A DNA stretch of 64,000 nt from Brevibacillus laterosporus (GTDB lineage Bacteria; Bacillota; Bacilli; Brevibacillales; Brevibacillaceae), in contig CP033464.1 in assembly GCA_007833815.1 (NCBI GenBank), positions 3,528,001 through 3,592,000 of the forward strand, in the 5' to 3' direction. The stretch's first letter is position 1. Each line of letters starts with the position of its first letter. Shown here piece after piece: positions 61,139-64,000 of this stretch. Under the pieces are notes generated by a model. That model was not told the origin of the DNA. It made no database searches and saw only the letters and a program-made list of their open reading frames with translations. Both the position numbers and the translations under genes were made by a program.

Positions 61139-62194
61139 TTAATGCTCCCGTAGTATAATTGCCTCTTCTATATTAACCTGGGTCTGATAAGACAGTGCAT
61201 CAAAGTTGCCAAACACGTACCCATGCATATACGGGGGTTGTGTGGAGCCACTCCTGTGTGGATTCAGATGCTGAAGGTACGAAAGTACGACTCTGGGAAG
61301 TTGGTCATATTCGGTTAGCAGTAAAGGGGCATGCTTTCCCAAGTGGGAGAAAAGCCCTGAAAAAATGGCAGTCCTCCAGTCACTTGCTGTTACAAACGAA
61401 AATGCATCTCCTCTGCCTGGCTGATTCCGATTCCATCCAACTTCTGTTTGTGGATCAAAAAAACGAGAAAAATTTACCGAGTTTTCATAAGGCGAGTTCC
61501 CTGTTATTCTCACCACATTTCCCCTTATGGTTCGACGTACTAGCGCCTCTACCTCTAGTGAAATCGTAGATTCTGAACCAACAAGATAGGCGTTCATTCT
61601 CTGGTGTTCCGTCAGGAACTGCAAGACGATCGGTGACAGCTCCGTTCTTTTTGTCAACAAAATGGGGAGTCCTTCATGCATAGCATAGTTCGGAGCAAAC
61701 ATGCTTTCCGCAAAGGTTTCACCTGACAATAGAAACAGATTGTTTTTCCCTTGTTCTGACATCGGAGGATAAGTCAGCCGATAGTTTGATACGGCTACAG
61801 AAGTTTCGTATGGGTTTTGACTGCCGATGCGAACCGTAGACAGTCCAAGGTTTCTGACCTGTCGTTCTATCGTTTCACTTACGGGACCAATCAAAAATAC
61901 TTGAGCAGGGACATCTTTTCCCTCCGGATGTAGACGAAGAATTTCATTCGTCAGTTCTTCCGTAAGCCTCTCCGGAACCAGCATAATGGGTGCGTTATTC
62001 GGATGGTGAACCAATGAAGACGCTGTAAAGGCGAATGGAAAAGCAGTAATCGGAGTGAGGACAAGTGCATTTGGTTTCCAGGACACCGTCGTTCGAGGAA
62101 ACCCGGGATATGCCATCTGCAGTGAGTTGATCATCACAGCAAGATCGTGATCTCCCCAAATTCGTGTAGTGTCTACCGTATTTGCGCTAAACAA
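61139..62194 (-). CDS. Cell-wall-binding repeat 2 (CWB2) protein
   Basis: A protein of about 351 residues made of three CWB2-type repeats, each with the T-R-I-x-G-x-x-x-Y/A-x-x-S/A pattern: DTTRIWGDHDLAVMINSLQM, STVRIGSQNPYETSVAVSNY, NVVRITGNSPYENSVNFSRF. CWB2 domains hold proteins to the wall or S-layer polymers, yet no signal peptide is seen here, so the true N-terminus may be lost or export may not be classical. TTG 62194 follows GAGGTG by six bases; GTG 62203 is the alternative. The opposite neighbours are copper genes. Confidence 0.75.
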   Translation of the reverse strand: MFSANTVDTTRIWGDHDLAVMINSLQMAYPGFPRTTVSWKPNALVLTPITAFPFAFTASSLVHHPNNAPIMLVPERLTEELTNEILRLHPEGKDVPAQVFLIGPVSETIERQVRNLGLSTVRIGSQNPYETSVAVSNYRLTYPPMSEQGKNNLFLLSGETFAESMFAPNYAMHEGLPILLTKRTELSPIVLQFLTEHQRMNAYLVGSESTISLEVEALVRRTIRGNVVRITGNSPYENSVNFSRFFDPQTEVGWNRNQPGRGDAFSFVTASDWRTAIFSGLFSHLGKHAPLLLTEYDQLPRVVLSYLQHLNPHRSGSTQPPYMHGYVFGNFDALSYQTQVNIEEAIILREH

Positions 62195-62329
62195 TCGAAT
62201 CACCTCATCCCCATCTTATGTGCAAATGTCTAATTGAGTCCCTTGAAACGAAGAATTTGATCCAACAAATATATGCGGAGCATTACCATAGTTACTGTAA
62301 CTAGTGCCCATGGATTTGCCGTACTATTC

Positions 62330-62569
62330 AAGTTTTTTCAAAATGAGGCGCGTTTTCCAACGCACAAGTACGAGTACCGAAAGCTGTGATTGCCTACATT
62401 GCAATCTGATTTAAAACGTCGTCACAATACGTATCTTTTTCGATGAGCCCTTTTATACCGCGAACTTGACCCTCTATTCGATTGAGCCAGTTTATCATGC
62501 TTTGCTTGGTTTTATCAGAGTGATTACTGCGACTGAAGTGATCGGAAGCTGTTGAAACATGTGTATCAT
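62330..62569 (-). pseudogene. csoR: Copper-sensing repressor CsoR relic
   Basis: The frame SDKTKQSMINWLNRIEGQVR, GIKGLIEKDTYCDDVLNQIA is a clear CsoR core with the first copper Cys (TYCDDV). The start codons after AGGAGG (ATG 62569 or 62560) lie in another frame, and a TAG follows NQIAM, removing the His and Cys that complete the copper site. It cannot work as a sensor. It is divergent from the multicopper oxidase gene. Confidence 0.75.
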
Positions 62570-62593
62570 TCCTCCTTTCCCTATATTTTAAAC

Positions 62594-62610
62594 ATACCCC
62601 TATACAGTAT
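62594..62610 (+). promoter_or_regulatory. Candidate CsoR-type operator
   Basis: ATACCCCTATACAGTAT resembles the GC-flanked ATACCC-type CsoR site, lying between the csoR relic and the multicopper oxidase, 71 bases before its start. One half is degenerate. Confidence 0.35.
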
Positions 62611-62680
62611 GTAAATCTTCATCATTTCCACATAATCGTGTGATACTCTTTCCAACAGAAGCCGAAAAGGAGGTATAAAT

Positions 62681-64000
62681 ATGCGTAACAAGAAACACTT
62701 GAACAAGTGGATAGCACTCCCAATCGTTCTGGCAGGTGTATTGGTGCTCTCTGCTTGCTCCAATAGCACGCAACAGACAAACCAGGACAACGACATGGAG
62801 AATATGACGTCGAAGAAGCCTGAAAATGACCAGACGAAACCTATGTCCGCCTCTGGTGATTCAAAAATAGAAGTGCTCACAGGAAATACGTTTACGCTTA
62901 CTGCAAAGGAAAGCATGCTTCATCTCGACGACAACACGATGAAAAATGCGTGGACGTACAACGGAACAGTCCCTGGCCCTCAACTGCGTGTCAAACAGGG
63001 TGAAAAAATCAAGGTTGTCTTGAACAACGAGTTGCCAGAACCGGTAACCATCCACTGGCACGGCCTCCCGGTACCTCATAACATGGACGGAATCCCGGGA
63101 GTTACTCAAAACGCTGTAAAACCTGGAGAAACCTTTATCTACCAGTTTACGGTAGATGTTCCTGGAACTTACTGGTACCACTCGCACCAAAACGGCGTGG
63201 TACAGGTTGATAAAGGGCTGTACGGATCTCTTGTAGTGGAACCCAAAGACCAGCAACCTGTCGATAAAGATTATACGCTTGTACTAGATGAATGGATGAA
63301 AGATGATAGCATGTCTGGAATGAGCCACGGAGGGGGCCATGCAGGTATGAACATGGGCAGCTCGGAAATGCCGATGAGTGATGCCGAAATGATGTCGCTT
63401 ATGTACACGATTTTTTCTGCCAACGGAAAGACCGGAGCAGCGATTCAACCACTGAAGGTTAAGGAAGGAGAAAAAGTGAGAATCCGCCTTGTTAATGCTG
63501 GCTTTCTCTCCCACAAACTCAACCTTCAGGGACATGAATACAAAATTGTTTCAACGGATGGTCAACCGATCAATAACCCGCCTCTTGTGAGCAGGCAATT
63601 GTTAAACATCGCCCCGGGAGAACGATACGATATTGAATTTTTTGCTAATAATCCAGGAAGTTGGCTGCTGGAGGAACGAAGTTCCAATCCGGGTGCAAAA
63701 TCCCTGACTGTTCCTATCGTTTACGAAGGGTCTGAAAGCGTATCACCAAAATCAGAAACCGGTGACTTACCTTTGGTTGACATCACCACTTATGGTGATG
63801 CAGCAAAAAGCAATTTCTCGTTGGACAGCAAGTATGACGTCGAGTATACGATGGACCTGAATACTGAGATGAGCAACGGAGAAATGGCTTTTACGATTAA
63901 TGGTAAGACATTCCCTAATACTCCTCCTCTCAATGTGAAGAAAGGAGATCTCGTGAAAGTTAAACTAGTGAACAAATCTCGAGAAGACCTTCACCCCATG
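62681..64000 (+). CDS. Lipoprotein multicopper oxidase, 3' end outside window
   Basis: At least 440 residues with no stop before the window ends. A lipoprotein signal ends in VLSAC (Cys near residue 26). First cupredoxin: type 2/3 copper ligands in TIHWHGLPVPHNMDG and YWYHSHQNG. A Met/His-rich insert (MSGMSHGGGHAGMNMGSSEM) may bind copper. Second domain follows (LNIAPGERYDIEF), and the final visible residues EDLHPM begin the ligand motif of the last domain. Likely a copper-tolerance oxidase at the cell surface. AAAGGAGG lies eight bases before ATG 62681. Confidence 0.93.
   Translation, partial: MRNKKHLNKWIALPIVLAGVLVLSACSNSTQQTNQDNDMENMTSKKPENDQTKPMSASGDSKIEVLTGNTFTLTAKESMLHLDDNTMKNAWTYNGTVPGPQLRVKQGEKIKVVLNNELPEPVTIHWHGLPVPHNMDGIPGVTQNAVKPGETFIYQFTVDVPGTYWYHSHQNGVVQVDKGLYGSLVVEPKDQQPVDKDYTLVLDEWMKDDSMSGMSHGGGHAGMNMGSSEMPMSDAEMMSLMYTIFSANGKTGAAIQPLKVKEGEKVRIRLVNAGFLSHKLNLQGHEYKIVSTDGQPINNPPLVSRQLLNIAPGERYDIEFFANNPGSWLLEERSSNPGAKSLTVPIVYEGSESVSPKSETGDLPLVDITTYGDAAKSNFSLDSKYDVEYTMDLNTEMSNGEMAFTINGKTFPNTPPLNVKKGDLVKVKLVNKSREDLHPM

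Overview
The window looks like the chromosome of a low-GC, spore-forming Firmicute, most likely a Brevibacillus close to B. laterosporus. The strongest clue is a 52-residue gene at 20371-20529. Its six cysteines and its CPDA, DYQCH, YRHVYA, CMNG and TEW blocks match, from memory, the laterosporulin bacteriocins known only from that species. An FMN-riboswitch-controlled ribDEBAH operon, heme O synthase and a secreted M9 collagenase with PKD and PPC domains fit the same background. No database search was possible, so family names rest on motifs and recall.

Layout. 1-4100: end of a phage-like structural operon, with a 1,132-residue repeat protein; an IS1182-family element (4118-5810) sits in the loop of its terminator. 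6.1-14.4 kb: collagenase, a PadR/VanZ-like pair, a lipoprotein glycosidase, free-methionine sulfoxide reductase and MarR. 14.6-19.2 kb: a small membrane protein, a 22-codon acidic peptide gene, and a LysR / hutG-gltS glutamate-histidine locus. 19.4-24.8 kb: the laterosporulin-like bacteriocin cluster: LuxR regulator, leaderless peptide, ABC exporter without a peptidase domain, three thioredoxin-fold proteins, a MauE-like membrane protein and a DUF6941-like protein. 25-29 kb: a CPBP protease, a decayed NAD-salvage operon in which only nadD is whole, and TetR beside a thiolase relic. 29-34 kb: acyl-CoA genes, a VOC protein and an Eis-like acetyltransferase. 33.8-39.6 kb: riboflavin operon and ctaB.

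39.7-61.1 kb is stacked mobile DNA. A Tn7-like transposon (tnsA, tnsB, frameshifted tnsC, tniQ) carries arsenic genes: arsM, arsC and arsR intact, acr3 frameshifted, an arsN1 acetyltransferase relic. A second tniQ lies just beyond the repeats that look like its right end. An IS3-family element and a Tn554-type element (tnpA, nonsense-mutated tnpB, tnpC) follow. 61.1-64 kb: a CWB2-repeat protein, a decayed csoR with a possible operator, and a lipoprotein multicopper oxidase that runs off the window.

The genes form a few working groups. The bacteriocin cluster appears to make, fold and export a three-disulfide defensin-like peptide. The collagenase and glycosidase are probably a secreted degradative set. 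hutG-gltS links histidine breakdown to glutamate uptake. The arsenic set can still reduce and methylate arsenic but seems to have lost its efflux pump. Many genes between 39 and 62.6 kb carry single frameshifts or stops. That may be real decay after stacked insertions, or indel errors in the assembly; only reads can tell.
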